Part shown: positions 7,350 to 15,536 of the stretch, in pieces
Numbering within the stretch: the stretch's first letter is position 1
How the letters are laid out: each line of letters opens with the position of its first letter
Made by a program: the position numbers and the translations under genes
NCBI GenBank assembly: GCA_963769665.1
Contig: CAVYMQ010000003.1
Coordinates: 558,001-622,000 of the forward strand
Length of the DNA stretch: 64,000 bases
Reading direction: 5' to 3'
Origin: JACCTU01 sp963769665
Lineage (GTDB): Bacteria > Actinomycetota > Thermoleophilia > Gaiellales > Gaiellaceae
Notes under the pieces: generated by a model
Told to the model about the DNA's origin: nothing
The model's input: the letters and a program-made list of their open reading frames with translations, nothing else
The model's database searches: none

Positions 7350-8221
7350 ACGAGCACCGTTACGGCGTCGCGCTCGGCCTCGACCAGCGCCTCCGTGACG
7401 TCTCCGAGGTCCTCCCCGTCGGCCTGCAGCGGAAGCGGGCGGTCGCAGACGATCTCCGCGCGATCGACGTCGCGCGCGTAGAGGATGTCGCGCGCACGCT
7501 CCTGGCCTGCGCCGCGCACGACGTACGCGGCGAAGCGGGGCAGGGCGAACGGCTTCAAGGCGCGGGCGCCGACGATGTCGAGGCCGCCCTCGAAGCTCGC
7601 CAGCGGCGCGACGTGGAGCGGTAGGCGCCCCGCGTACGTGTACGGGTCACAGTTCGCGGCGAGCGCGAAGGCGGCGCGGCCGTGACCTCGCACCTCGAGC
7701 ACCGGCTCAAGGCGGAACCGACTCGACGCGAGCAGCCCGAGGCCCTCCATGGCGAACCGCACGTTCCCGGCGCGGCCTCGCTCTTGGGTACGGCCGCGCG
7801 CGTCGACTCTGCGCACGAGCTCGGCGTCGAAGCCGACGCCGGCCGAGAACCCGAAGCGGCGGCCGTTGACGCGGCCGAGCGAGATGCGGCGGGTCCTACT
7901 CTGGAGCAGCCTGCGCGCAGCGGCCACGGGGTCGCGCGGCAGACCGAGCGCGCGAGGCAGAACGCTTGCACCCCCGCCGGCGACGAAGCCGACCGGCGTG
8001 CGGCCGGCGACGCCGTTCAACGCCTCGTTGAAGCCGCCGTCCCCCGAGAAGACGTAGATCGCCTCGACCTCGCCGTCCGCCTCGCGTGCAAGCTCGGTCG
8101 CGTGGCCCGCGCGTTTCGTGACCCGCACGTCCACGTCACCGAGCGTACTCGCGACACGGTCGACGAGCTCGTCGGTGACCCGCGACGCGAAGGGATTGAC
8201 GATCAGGACAGCCCGTGCCAT
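7346..8221 (-). CDS. Diacylglycerol/lipid kinase family protein
   Basis: A 291-residue DAGK-catalytic/YegS-type protein. Landmarks are LIVNPFAS at the N-terminus, the nucleotide loop FSGDGGFNEALNGV at about residues 58-71, GFVAGGGASVLPRALGLP, and GRRFGFSAGVGFDAELV. The usual loop is GGDGTxNE; here it is SGDGGFNE, so the first Gly and the Thr are changed, and activity should not be assumed. The expected product is a phosphorylated membrane lipid or polyprenol. The ATG lies inside a 13-bp perfect inverted repeat (8211-8241). It may be co-transcribed with the upstream S8 peptidase gene. Its stop interlocks with the convergent S41-type gene. Confidence 0.8.
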   Translation of the reverse strand: MARAVLIVNPFASRVTDELVDRVASTLGDVDVRVTKRAGHATELAREADGEVEAIYVFSGDGGFNEALNGVAGRTPVGFVAGGGASVLPRALGLPRDPVAAARRLLQSRTRRISLGRVNGRRFGFSAGVGFDAELVRRVDARGRTQERGRAGNVRFAMEGLGLLASSRFRLEPVLEVRGHGRAAFALAANCDPYTYAGRLPLHVAPLASFEGGLDIVGARALKPFALPRFAAYVVRGAGQERARDILYARDVDRAEIVCDRPLPLQADGEDLGDVTEALVEAERDAVTVLV

Positions 8222-8241
8222 GCGCGCAGCATGGCACGGGC
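8211..8241 (-). repeat. 13-bp perfect inverted repeat enclosing the lipid-kinase start codon
   Basis: GCCCGTGCCATGC (8211-8223) and GCATGGCACGGGC (8229-8241) are exact reverse complements around GCGCA. On the minus-strand RNA the second arm contains the kinase ATG and its next codons, and the first arm starts 12 nt after the S8-peptidase stop. No U tract follows. It may be a weak terminator, a hairpin that masks the kinase start, or a palindromic protein site. Confidence 0.6.
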
Positions 8242-8252
8242 CGTTCAGTTCG

Positions 8253-9758
8253 CTACTCGGTGTACGCCGGGCAGTTCGGTGCGCTCGCGTCGCGCACGAC
8301 GGCGCGATCGTTCTTGACCGCGCGGAACGCGTTGATCCGTCCGTGGCCGAAGCACTCGTCGTACCCCGGCAGGCCGATATCGACCGCCGTCGCCTGCAGG
8401 CGGAGCTGGACCTCGGAGGGCGACAGATCGACGTCGCCTCCCTTGAGCTTGCCGAACTGGCTGACGATCAGCGCAGCGACGCCTGCCGCGTGCGGCGAGG
8501 CCATCGACGTCCCCTGGATGCAGCCGTGGGCGCCGCCCGGCAGCGTCGAGAGGATCGTCGTCGTGCAGTCCCCAGTCGTGCCGTTGCCGCCCGGCGCGGC
8601 GACGTCGGCAGCACCGAACCCGTAGTTCGAGTACGACGACTTCTCGCTCGTGTTCCCGAGCGCGGTCGTCCCGATCACACCTGGAGACTCGGCGGGCACG
8701 ACCTCGCACTCGTTCGAGATCGGGTTTCCGTTCTCGTCCTTCGGGTTCGCGAGATCCTGGTCGGAGTTCCCGAGCGCGGCAACGGGCGCGACGCCGCGCT
8801 TGACCGCGTACCTCAGAGCGCGTTCGACCGCCTCCTTGAACGACCGCTGCGTCGGGTCGCTCGTGCACTTGAACTCGGTCGACTGTTGGAACTCGTCGTC
8901 ATCGACGAAGAAGCTCATGTTGATCACGTCGAGCTTCGCGTCACCTGCGTAGGTGATCGCGTCGACGACGGCGCTCGCGTAGCAGTACCCGCTCGCGTCG
9001 CACGTCTTCACCGGGACGAGCGTGACGTTCGGCGCAACGCCGACGATGCCGAGCCCGTTCGCCTGCGCCGCGACCGTGCCCGCGACGTGGGTCCCGTGGA
9101 ACTGGTTGTCGATGCACGGATCCGGCGTGCCGACGCCGGGCCCGGTCGGCAGGAACGAGACCGAGTTGTGGCCCCGCGCACAGTCGACGTTCGAGCCGGC
9201 GCCGTCGACGACGAAGTCGGGATGGTGGCCGTCAATGCCGCTGTCGAGGATGCCGACGTCGACGTTGCGCGATCCGGCCTGGACCGCGTGCGCCTCGGGC
9301 GTGTCGATCTGGTCCATGTCCCACTGCAGCGGCTCGAGCGGGTCGACGCCCTCTTCAGGCCCGCCGAGCGGGCACTTCTTGCCGTCGCAGACAGTGAGTT
9401 GTCCGCTTGCGACTGCCTGCTGGTAGCTGGGGAACGCCTGCCAGCGCCAGTCCTCGCCGACCTCGGAGACGAGCGGCGAGCTGCGCAGAGCCTGCGCGAA
9501 GAGCACGTTCGAGGACTCGACCATCAACACGCCGACCTGGCTCGACAGGTCGTTCTGCACGACGCCCCCCGACGTCTGAACGAGCGCGAGCACGGCGGTG
9601 CGATCGGCGGCGACGAAGCCTCCGGCCGCCTCCGTTCCGGCGAGCACGACGACATAGCGCTTCGCCACGTTCACGTCCGCGCCGGCATCGATCGAGAAGC
9701 CGCCGAGCGCAACGGCAAGACCGAGCGCGACGGCGGCGAGACGAATCATCCTGGACAA
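8253..9758 (-). CDS. Secreted subtilisin-like S8 serine peptidase
   Basis: A 501-residue exported serine protease. A signal peptide is followed by a propeptide-like region (AKRYVVVLAGTEAAGGF) and the S8 catalytic domain. The triad is Asp in VGILDSGIDGHHPD, His in NQFHGTHVAGT and Ser in GTSMASPHAAGVAAL. Several cysteines (CDGKKCP, CDASGYC) suggest disulfides. The start is taken as TTG at 9758 because AGGAGGT lies 4 nt before it; ATG at 9749 is the alternative. The far-upstream ATG lies beyond the Shine-Dalgarno sequence and is rejected. It faces another S8 gene across a 214-bp divergent spacer with inverted repeats. Confidence 0.92.
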   Translation of the reverse strand: MSRMIRLAAVALGLAVALGGFSIDAGADVNVAKRYVVVLAGTEAAGGFVAADRTAVLALVQTSGGVVQNDLSSQVGVLMVESSNVLFAQALRSSPLVSEVGEDWRWQAFPSYQQAVASGQLTVCDGKKCPLGGPEEGVDPLEPLQWDMDQIDTPEAHAVQAGSRNVDVGILDSGIDGHHPDFVVDGAGSNVDCARGHNSVSFLPTGPGVGTPDPCIDNQFHGTHVAGTVAAQANGLGIVGVAPNVTLVPVKTCDASGYCYASAVVDAITYAGDAKLDVINMSFFVDDDEFQQSTEFKCTSDPTQRSFKEAVERALRYAVKRGVAPVAALGNSDQDLANPKDENGNPISNECEVVPAESPGVIGTTALGNTSEKSSYSNYGFGAADVAAPGGNGTTGDCTTTILSTLPGGAHGCIQGTSMASPHAAGVAALIVSQFGKLKGGDVDLSPSEVQLRLQATAVDIGLPGYDECFGHGRINAFRAVKNDRAVVRDASAPNCPAYTE

Positions 9759-9819
9759 ACTGACCTCCTGGGCGACTACGAAGACGAAGCGCGTTCCCGC
9801 CGAACGCAAATGTGAATCC

Positions 9820-9868
9820 GATTGATTCGTCAATCAACACCGCTTTCGGTTGAACCGCGAATCAACCG
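9820..9868. promoter_or_regulatory. Two inverted repeats in the S8/S8 divergent spacer
   Basis: GATTGA-TTCG-TCAATC (9820-9835) is a perfect 6-bp inverted repeat. CGGTTGA-N8-TCAACCG (9847-9853 and 9862-9868) is a second one with 7-bp arms. Both share a TTGA/TCAA core and lie in the AT-richer part of the 214-bp spacer (9759-9972) between two protease genes. They are candidate binding sites for a shared regulator. I see no convincing -35/-10 pair and nothing else in the spacer. Confidence 0.45.
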
Positions 9869-9972
9869 GAGTTACGAGGTTTCAATCGGCTTGTTGCGAG
9901 AAATGATGTTTGCGTTCGTTTCGCCGCTTTTCGTATCGCCCAGTGCTTCATCCCAGAAGGAGGACCCTCACC

Positions 9973-12900
9973 GTGCACAACCTCGCTGTGCCGGCGCGTG
10001 CGCTGGCGGTCGTCGTCGTGACGGCCGTCGTGTTCGCCGCGTCGGCAGCAACGCCGGGCGCGAGTACGCAGGTCGCCTGGAACAAGCTCACACCTTCCGC
10101 CGTCGCGCTCGTCAAGCAAGGCGGCTACGGCAGCTTCCCGATCGCGCAGTACGTCGGCGGCTACAAGGCCGGCACCGCGTACACGCTCGTGCGCCACTCG
10201 GGCAATAGCGACGCCGCGCTCGAGAGCGCTCTCAGCGCTGCGGGCGCAACGGTTCGCTACCGCTTCCCCGAGATCAACGTCGTCGCCGTGTCGTCGCCCG
10301 TAGCGTCGATCGCGACGATCTCGCAACTCGACCGCGTCACGCGCATCGATCTCGATGAACCCCAGGAGCTGCTCGCGACGCGGACGCAGTTCGTTGCAGG
10401 CGTCGCCGACCAGGCGAAGCGCGGCACGCACGACCTCGGCGCCGACACGCTCTGGGAGCAGGGCATCACCGGCAAGAGCGTGCTCGTGGGCATCGCGGAC
10501 AGCGGCATCGACGGTACGCACTCCGATCTCGACGACCTCGACTGGCTCACATGGACGTCGCCGGTCAACGCCCCGAAGATCGATTCCTTCGTCGACTGCA
10601 CGGCGGTCGTGCCCGTGGCGGACGCCGCGCTCGGCCTCACCTGCCCGGCGCAGCGCGCGTACGACGACAACGGCCACGGCAGTCACGTGAGCGGCATCGC
10701 GACCGGCACCGCCGAGGGCGGCGTGTTCGCCGGCAACGGCAAGCTGCCGGGCGTCGCTCCCGAGGCGAAGCTCGCCGGCGCGAAGGTCTGTCTCGCGGCG
10801 GGTTCGTGCCTCAATTCCAGTGTGATGGCGGGCTTCCGCTACCTCGCGACTGACAAGAGCGCCGGCGGTGCGGGTGCCGACGTCGTCAACGCGAGCCTCG
10901 GCGGCGGCCGCTTCTACCTGGCCCCGGCTTCGCCCGCGGCGCAGGAGACGAACAACGACGACCAGGCGCGCCTGGTCAACGAGCTCGCGCGGCGCTACAA
11001 CGTCCTGTTCACCCTCTCGGCGGGGAACAGCGGACCAACACTTCAGAGCGTCGGCAACCCGTCGGTCTCCAGCCAGTCGCTCTCCGTGGCGGCGGGCATC
11101 GCCGACTGGGACCTCAACCATCCGACCGCCGAGACCGAGCATGGCATCTACGGGAACATCCGGCCGCAGGCCGCGGCCGCAGGGGCGTCGGCAATCGCGA
11201 ACTTCAGCTCGCGCGGTCCGAGCGGCGATCGGCTGATCAAGCCGGAGGTCGTCGCGCCGGGCTCGTTCTACGTCGCGGCCGAGGCCGTGACCGGCGCCCA
11301 GATCCGCGCGCTCGACGCCGTGGCCCAGAACCGCTACTCGACCGACCCTACGTACGCCGTGCTCTCCGGCACGTCGATGTCGGCACCGGCCGCAGCCGGC
11401 GCAGCAGCGCTCGTGATCGACGGCTACCGCCGCTACGCGGCCGGCGCGTCGCCGGAGTACTTCCGATTGAAGGCGGCGCTCGCCAACACGGCGACGACGC
11501 GTGCGTGGGAAGGGACGATCACGGGGCTGACGTCGTCGGTCCGCGTGAAGGCGACCGGCGAGGACCCGAGTCAGCTGAAGCCGGTCAAGAACGCCGAGTG
11601 GGTCGGCGTCACGGGTGAAGGCTCCGGCCGCATCTCGGCGCCGGCGGCACTGCTCGCCTTGACGCAGGGCGTGCTCGCGTACACACCGGCGACGACGCCG
11701 AACTTCCGCGACCTGCAGCCGAACTGGTCGCTGGACGCCGTGTCGCCCGGCCAGGCCGTCTCGCAGCAGTTCCTGCTCTGGGGCGGACCGGGGCTCGCGA
11801 ACGGCGTCAAGGCGAGCTTCGCCGTCGAGACCGGCAAGGAGGCCGTGGGTGTGAAGTCGGCGGCCGCAGGCTGGTTCGCGCTCCCGAAGGGGACGAAGGT
11901 GACGAAGGGGACTGAGACGCCGGTCGCATTTCGGCTCACGGTTCCGGCAGGCACCGCACCCGGCCTCTACACCGCGACGATCGTGGGCAAGGTGAAGATC
12001 GGCGACGCGACGCAGAACATCCGGATTCCGGTGCAGTTCTCAGTCGACATCCGCGACACCGACCCGGCGGACGACGTCGTCGCCTCGGTCGAAGGGCCGA
12101 TCTGGGCCTCCGACAAGACCGACTACACCGCGGTCGGCTTCTACGGCATGGACATCTACACCGACTGGGTCACATACCCGGTGCGGATCCCGGCAGGGAC
12201 GTCGCGGGTCGACTTCTCGGTCTACGACCCCGCCGGCGCCGACCACGAGGACGTCTTCGTGTTCGACAACAACGGCCAGGAGGTCGACTCGACGGTGAGC
12301 TCGAACCTCGACCACGCCGTTCCGGCGGGCGCGCTCTACACGCCGACGTCGAAGTCGTCGCCGAGCGCGGTCTCGATCCTGGACGGCAACGACCGCACCG
12401 ACCTCGTGCTGCCGACCACGGTCTGGGTGGCCGTGTCGAATAGCGGACCGAGCGTCGTGAACGCGTTCCGGACGTTCCACCTCGACGTCGACCTCGTCGG
12501 CGCGGGGTCGAGCGGCGGCGGGACACCGCCCGAGCGCATCCACTCCGGCACGCACGCGTGGTGGGGCGGCAGCGCGGGAGCCGCGAACAGCAACCTCACG
12601 CGTCAGCTCGCAATCCCCGTCGGGGCGACCGAGCTGAAGTTCTGGTCGTGGTACCAGCTCGAGGACGGCTTCGACTGGGCGTTCGCGCTCGTCTCGACCG
12701 ACAACGGCACGACGTGGACCGATCTCGCGACGACCGCCGCGAACGGCTCGGGCACGACGCCACTCGACCCGATCGGGACGCCCGGCGCGGTCGGCGGCAA
12801 CAAGCCGTACACGAACGGGCTCACGGGGAGCTCAGGCGCGCCGGCATTCACGTCGCCCGGGAACCTGCTCACCCCGACCTACGTGGAGCAGTCGGCGAGC

Positions 12901-13107
12901 ATCGCCACGTATGCGGGGCGCACGGTCCTGCTGCGCTTCGTGTACTCGTCAGACCCGGAAACCAACTACGAGGGGTTCTACGTCGACGACGTGCGTGTCG
13001 TCGGCGCGGGAGGCACGACGGCGCTCTCCGACGACATGGAGACGAACGCCGGCTGGACTCCCGGCGGCACACCCGGGTTCTCCTGGGTGACCGCGGACGC
13101 GGGCTAG
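9973..13107 (+). CDS. Large secreted S8 serine peptidase with C-terminal accessory domains
   Basis: A 1044-residue exported subtilase. GTG at 9973 follows a strong Shine-Dalgarno (GAAGGAGGA) and opens a signal peptide (ALAVVVVTAVVFAASA). The catalytic domain has Asp in LVGIADSGIDGTHSD, His in NGHGSHVSGIATG and Ser in LSGTSMSAPAAAG, with an insertion of about 200 residues between His and Ser. An Ig/Fn3-like region follows, then a C-terminal jelly-roll-like domain (LKFWSWYQLEDGFDWAFAL, YEGFYVDDVRVVG) reminiscent of immune-inhibitor-A accessory domains. No LPxTG motif or C-terminal membrane anchor is visible, so it is probably released. The stop interlocks with the convergent TetR gene. Confidence 0.9.
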   Translation: MHNLAVPARALAVVVVTAVVFAASAATPGASTQVAWNKLTPSAVALVKQGGYGSFPIAQYVGGYKAGTAYTLVRHSGNSDAALESALSAAGATVRYRFPEINVVAVSSPVASIATISQLDRVTRIDLDEPQELLATRTQFVAGVADQAKRGTHDLGADTLWEQGITGKSVLVGIADSGIDGTHSDLDDLDWLTWTSPVNAPKIDSFVDCTAVVPVADAALGLTCPAQRAYDDNGHGSHVSGIATGTAEGGVFAGNGKLPGVAPEAKLAGAKVCLAAGSCLNSSVMAGFRYLATDKSAGGAGADVVNASLGGGRFYLAPASPAAQETNNDDQARLVNELARRYNVLFTLSAGNSGPTLQSVGNPSVSSQSLSVAAGIADWDLNHPTAETEHGIYGNIRPQAAAAGASAIANFSSRGPSGDRLIKPEVVAPGSFYVAAEAVTGAQIRALDAVAQNRYSTDPTYAVLSGTSMSAPAAAGAAALVIDGYRRYAAGASPEYFRLKAALANTATTRAWEGTITGLTSSVRVKATGEDPSQLKPVKNAEWVGVTGEGSGRISAPAALLALTQGVLAYTPATTPNFRDLQPNWSLDAVSPGQAVSQQFLLWGGPGLANGVKASFAVETGKEAVGVKSAAAGWFALPKGTKVTKGTETPVAFRLTVPAGTAPGLYTATIVGKVKIGDATQNIRIPVQFSVDIRDTDPADDVVASVEGPIWASDKTDYTAVGFYGMDIYTDWVTYPVRIPAGTSRVDFSVYDPAGADHEDVFVFDNNGQEVDSTVSSNLDHAVPAGALYTPTSKSSPSAVSILDGNDRTDLVLPTTVWVAVSNSGPSVVNAFRTFHLDVDLVGAGSSGGGTPPERIHSGTHAWWGGSAGAANSNLTRQLAIPVGATELKFWSWYQLEDGFDWAFALVSTDNGTTWTDLATTAANGSGTTPLDPIGTPGAVGGNKPYTNGLTGSSGAPAFTSPGNLLTPTYVEQSASIATYAGRTVLLRFVYSSDPETNYEGFYVDDVRVVGAGGTTALSDDMETNAGWTPGGTPGFSWVTADAG

Positions 13108-13715
13108 CCGACCGAGGGCGGGGCCGCACGCGCGGCCCCGCCCTCACGGCTCGCGTAGCCGCGCAGCCCGTCGAGCAGGACGTCGCAGAAGCGATCCGCG
13201 AGAGCATCGGTGTCGCGCTCAGGCGTCAGCCAGGTGTAGGCCCAGTTCGCCGCCGAGAGCGCGAGCAGCGCAGACGCGGCGTCGTCGAGATCGGTGCGGA
13301 GCTCCCCGAGCTCGCGGCCCTCGCGGAAGAGCGCGCGGAAGCGCTCCTCGTAGCGCCGACGCTCGCCGAGGATCTCCTCGCGACGCTCGCCCTCAAGGTA
13401 GCGCCACTCACGGGTGAAGACGGTCGCGACGTCGAGCTGTCCGGCGACCGTGCGCAGGTGCGCTCGCAGCGCGAGGCGGATCTTCTCGTCCGCGGCCAGG
13501 TCGTCCGGAATCGCGTCGAGCCCTGCATGGAAGGCGGCGGCCCCGTCCCGCATCGCCTCGAAGAGCAGATCCTGCTTCGAGTCGATCCAGGTGTAGATCG
13601 TCGGCTTCTGGACGCCGAGCGCGTCTGCCAGGTCGCCGATCGACGTGCCGTGGTAGCCCTTCTCGGCGAAGAGCCGCGCTGCCTGGCGGGTGAGCTCGGT
13701 CCGGCGGGCGGAGAT
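13104..13715 (-). CDS. TetR-family regulator, probable PaaR-type repressor, apparent ATC start
   Basis: A 203-residue TetR protein. The helix-turn-helix is complete: LTRQAARLFAEKGYHGTS, then IGDLADALGVQKPTIYTW. It diverges from paaA across a site that fits the Thermus thermophilus PaaR consensus, so it most likely represses phenylacetate catabolism and responds to phenylacetyl-CoA; that is inference from context. There is no ATG, GTG or TTG in frame before an ATG at 13553, which would remove the whole HTH. The expected N-terminal residue, just before SARRTELTRQ, is ATC at 13715, and it lies exactly 6 nt after a TAGGCT hexamer, like the leaderless starts elsewhere here. A frameshift or base error is the alternative. 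Confidence 0.8.
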   Translation of the reverse strand: MSARRTELTRQAARLFAEKGYHGTSIGDLADALGVQKPTIYTWIDSKQDLLFEAMRDGAAAFHAGLDAIPDDLAADEKIRLALRAHLRTVAGQLDVATVFTREWRYLEGERREEILGERRRYEERFRALFREGRELGELRTDLDDAASALLALSAANWAYTWLTPERDTDALADRFCDVLLDGLRGYASREGGAARAAPPSVG

Positions 13716-13738
13716 ACACTGAGCCTAACGATCGTTCG
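13715..13738. promoter_or_regulatory. Divergent tetR/paaA promoter with PaaR-type operator
   Basis: CTAACGATCGTTCG (13725-13738) fits the published T. thermophilus PaaR consensus CNAACGNNCGTTNG, with perfect 10-bp core AACGATCGTT. It overlaps the last 3 bp of the minus-strand -10 TAGGCT (13727 to 13722) and the expected paaA start site downstream of a plus-strand TACACT (13715-13720). A Shine-Dalgarno-like AGGGAGG (13741-13747) precedes paaA. Confidence 0.75.
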
Positions 13739-13751
13739 GTAGGGAGGCCAA

Positions 13752-14651
13752 GTGGACACGCGCACCCAAGAATTCGTCGATTACGTGCAAGGCGGAGGCC
13801 AGGTCGAGACGGGCGATTGGATGCCCGACGAGTACCGCGCCAAGCTCATCAAGTTCATCGAGATGCATGGGAACTCGGAGCTGATGGGCGTGCTGCCCGA
13901 GCGCGAGTGGATCCTCCGCGCGCCGACGCTCCAACGGAAGCTCGCCCTCACGGCGAAGGTCCAGGACGAGGTCGGCCACTCGCAGCTGATCTACCGCGTC
14001 GTCGAGGACCTCGGCAAGCCGCGGGCGCAGTGCCTCCAGGACCTCGTCGACGGCAAGTCGAAGTTCCACAACGTCTTCCACTACCCGACGAAGACGTGGG
14101 GCGACGTCGGCGTGATCGCGTGGCTCGTGGACGCGGCGGCGATCATCTCGCAGAAGGCGCTGCTCAAGTGCTCGTACGCGCCGTACGCGCGGATCATGAA
14201 GAAGATCTGCTGGGAGGAGTCGTTCCACATCCTCCACGGGCGTGACGTGATCCTCACGATGATGAACGGGAAGGACGAGCAGCGCGAGCTCGTGCAAGAG
14301 GCACTCGACCGTTGGTGGGGGCCGCTGATGACGTTCCACGGCACGGCGATCCCTGCCGACGAGGACCCGATGCTCTACTGGCGGATCAAGTCGCAGGGGA
14401 ACGAGGAGGCGCGCCAGCAGTTCCTCGACGGCTACGTCCCGCAGATCTGGGAGCTCGGTCTCACGGTGCCCGACGAGAACCTGCGCAAGAACGACGAGGG
14501 CGTGTGGGAGTACTCCGAGCCGGACTGGGACGAGCTCAAACGCGTCGTCACCGGGCACGGGCCGATGACCGCCGAGCGGCTCGAGTTCCGCCGACGCTTC
14601 CTCGACCAAGAGGCGTGGGTCCGCGACGTCGTGCTCGCCGAAGCGGCGTGA
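13752..14651 (+). CDS. paaA: 1,2-phenylacetyl-CoA epoxidase catalytic subunit PaaA
   Basis: A 299-residue di-iron oxygenase subunit that epoxidises the ring of phenylacetyl-CoA with PaaB, PaaC, PaaD and normally PaaE. Ferritin-like helices carry the iron ligands, visible as VQDEVGHSQLIYRVVEDLG and ICWEESFHILHGRD. The length and segments such as MPDEYRAKLIKFIEMHGNSE match PaaA. GTG at 13752 follows AGGGAGG. It is the first gene of an operon with GTGA-type coupling to paaB. Confidence 0.96.
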   Translation: MDTRTQEFVDYVQGGGQVETGDWMPDEYRAKLIKFIEMHGNSELMGVLPEREWILRAPTLQRKLALTAKVQDEVGHSQLIYRVVEDLGKPRAQCLQDLVDGKSKFHNVFHYPTKTWGDVGVIAWLVDAAAIISQKALLKCSYAPYARIMKKICWEESFHILHGRDVILTMMNGKDEQRELVQEALDRWWGPLMTFHGTAIPADEDPMLYWRIKSQGNEEARQQFLDGYVPQIWELGLTVPDENLRKNDEGVWEYSEPDWDELKRVVTGHGPMTAERLEFRRRFLDQEAWVRDVVLAEAA

Positions 14652-14926
14652 TCTTCGAGGTCTTCCGTCAGGAGCGGCGCGGGCAGGCGTTCGCGCACGC
14701 GGGCTCGATCGAGGCGCCCGACCTGGAGTTCGCAGAGGCGTGGGCGCGCGAGCAGTACGGCCGCCGGCAAGAGTCGGAGGCGCTGTGGGTCGTGCCGCGC
14801 GACGCGATCCTCGAGGTGCACGATTTTCCGGACGAGTTGAACAAGACGTACCACCGCGTCGACGGGTACTCGTTGAAGGCCAAGCTGAAGGAGGCACGTG
14901 AGCGAGCGGGCACAGCGACTTCTTGA
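14648..14926 (+). CDS. paaB: 1,2-phenylacetyl-CoA epoxidase subunit PaaB
   Basis: A 92-residue small subunit required for the PaaABCDE epoxidase. VIFEVFRQERRGQAFAHAGS, EAWAREQYGRRQE, ALWVVPRDAI and the YSLKAKLKEARE tail match PaaB. The start is GTG at 14648, overlapping the paaA stop as GTGA. Upstream in-frame starts would read through paaA. The 3' end overlaps paaC by 29 nt. Confidence 0.94.
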   Translation: MIFEVFRQERRGQAFAHAGSIEAPDLEFAEAWAREQYGRRQESEALWVVPRDAILEVHDFPDELNKTYHRVDGYSLKAKLKEARERAGTATS

Positions 14927-15536
14927 GCTCGCCGACGACGAGCTGATCCTCGGCTGGCGCGACTCCGAGTGGACGGGGATCGCGCCGTCGCTCGAGGAGG
15001 ACGTCGCGTTCTCGTCGATCGCGCAGAACGAGATCGGCCACGCACGCGCGCTCTACGAGCTCGCGGCGAGCGACCTCGGGACGACGGCAGATGCGCTCGC
15101 GTTCGACCGCTCGTCTGAGGAGTACCGCAGCGCGCCGCTCGTCGAGCTGCGCCGGCTCGACTGGGCGCGCACGATCGCGCGGCACTGGCTCTACGAGTGC
15201 GCGGACGAGTTGCGGCTCGCGGAGCTCAAATCGTCCGACGACACAGAGCTTGCAGGCCTCGCGGCGAAGATGGACCGCGAGGAGGTCTACCACCGCATGC
15301 ACGCGCAGATGTGGGCCGACCGCCTGCGCGGTGACGAGCGGTTCGAGTCGGCGGTCGAGGAGCTCTGGCCGTACGCGCTCGGCGTGCTCGCGCCGGAGCT
15401 ACGTGCGGCGCTCGCGGAGCGGGTCGGACGTGCAGAGGTCGACGCCGTCGAGCGGGGCGAGCACTCCGACGAGCTGCGCGAGCTCCACGAGGAGATGACG
15501 ATGGTGCGCCGCAGCATTCCGGGTGCGACGTGGTGA
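14898..15536 (+). CDS. paaC: 1,2-phenylacetyl-CoA epoxidase subunit PaaC
   Basis: A 212-residue structural partner of PaaA, itself a ferritin-like helical protein. LADDELILGWRDSEWTGIAPSLEED, IAQNEIGHARALYELA, MDREEVYHRMHAQMWADRL and the C-terminal HEEMTMVRRSIPGATW match the family, although it is a little shorter than the roughly 250 residues common in proteobacteria. GTG at 14898 lies inside paaB; GAAGGAGG occurs 6 nt upstream. It overlaps paaD by a few bases. Confidence 0.94.
   Translation: MSERAQRLLELADDELILGWRDSEWTGIAPSLEEDVAFSSIAQNEIGHARALYELAASDLGTTADALAFDRSSEEYRSAPLVELRRLDWARTIARHWLYECADELRLAELKSSDDTELAGLAAKMDREEVYHRMHAQMWADRLRGDERFESAVEELWPYALGVLAPELRAALAERVGRAEVDAVERGEHSDELRELHEEMTMVRRSIPGATW

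Noticed and set aside
13408..13719. GTG at 13719 as start of a 103-residue Arg/Pro-rich protein
   Set aside because: It is a different frame from the HTH and has shadow-like composition.
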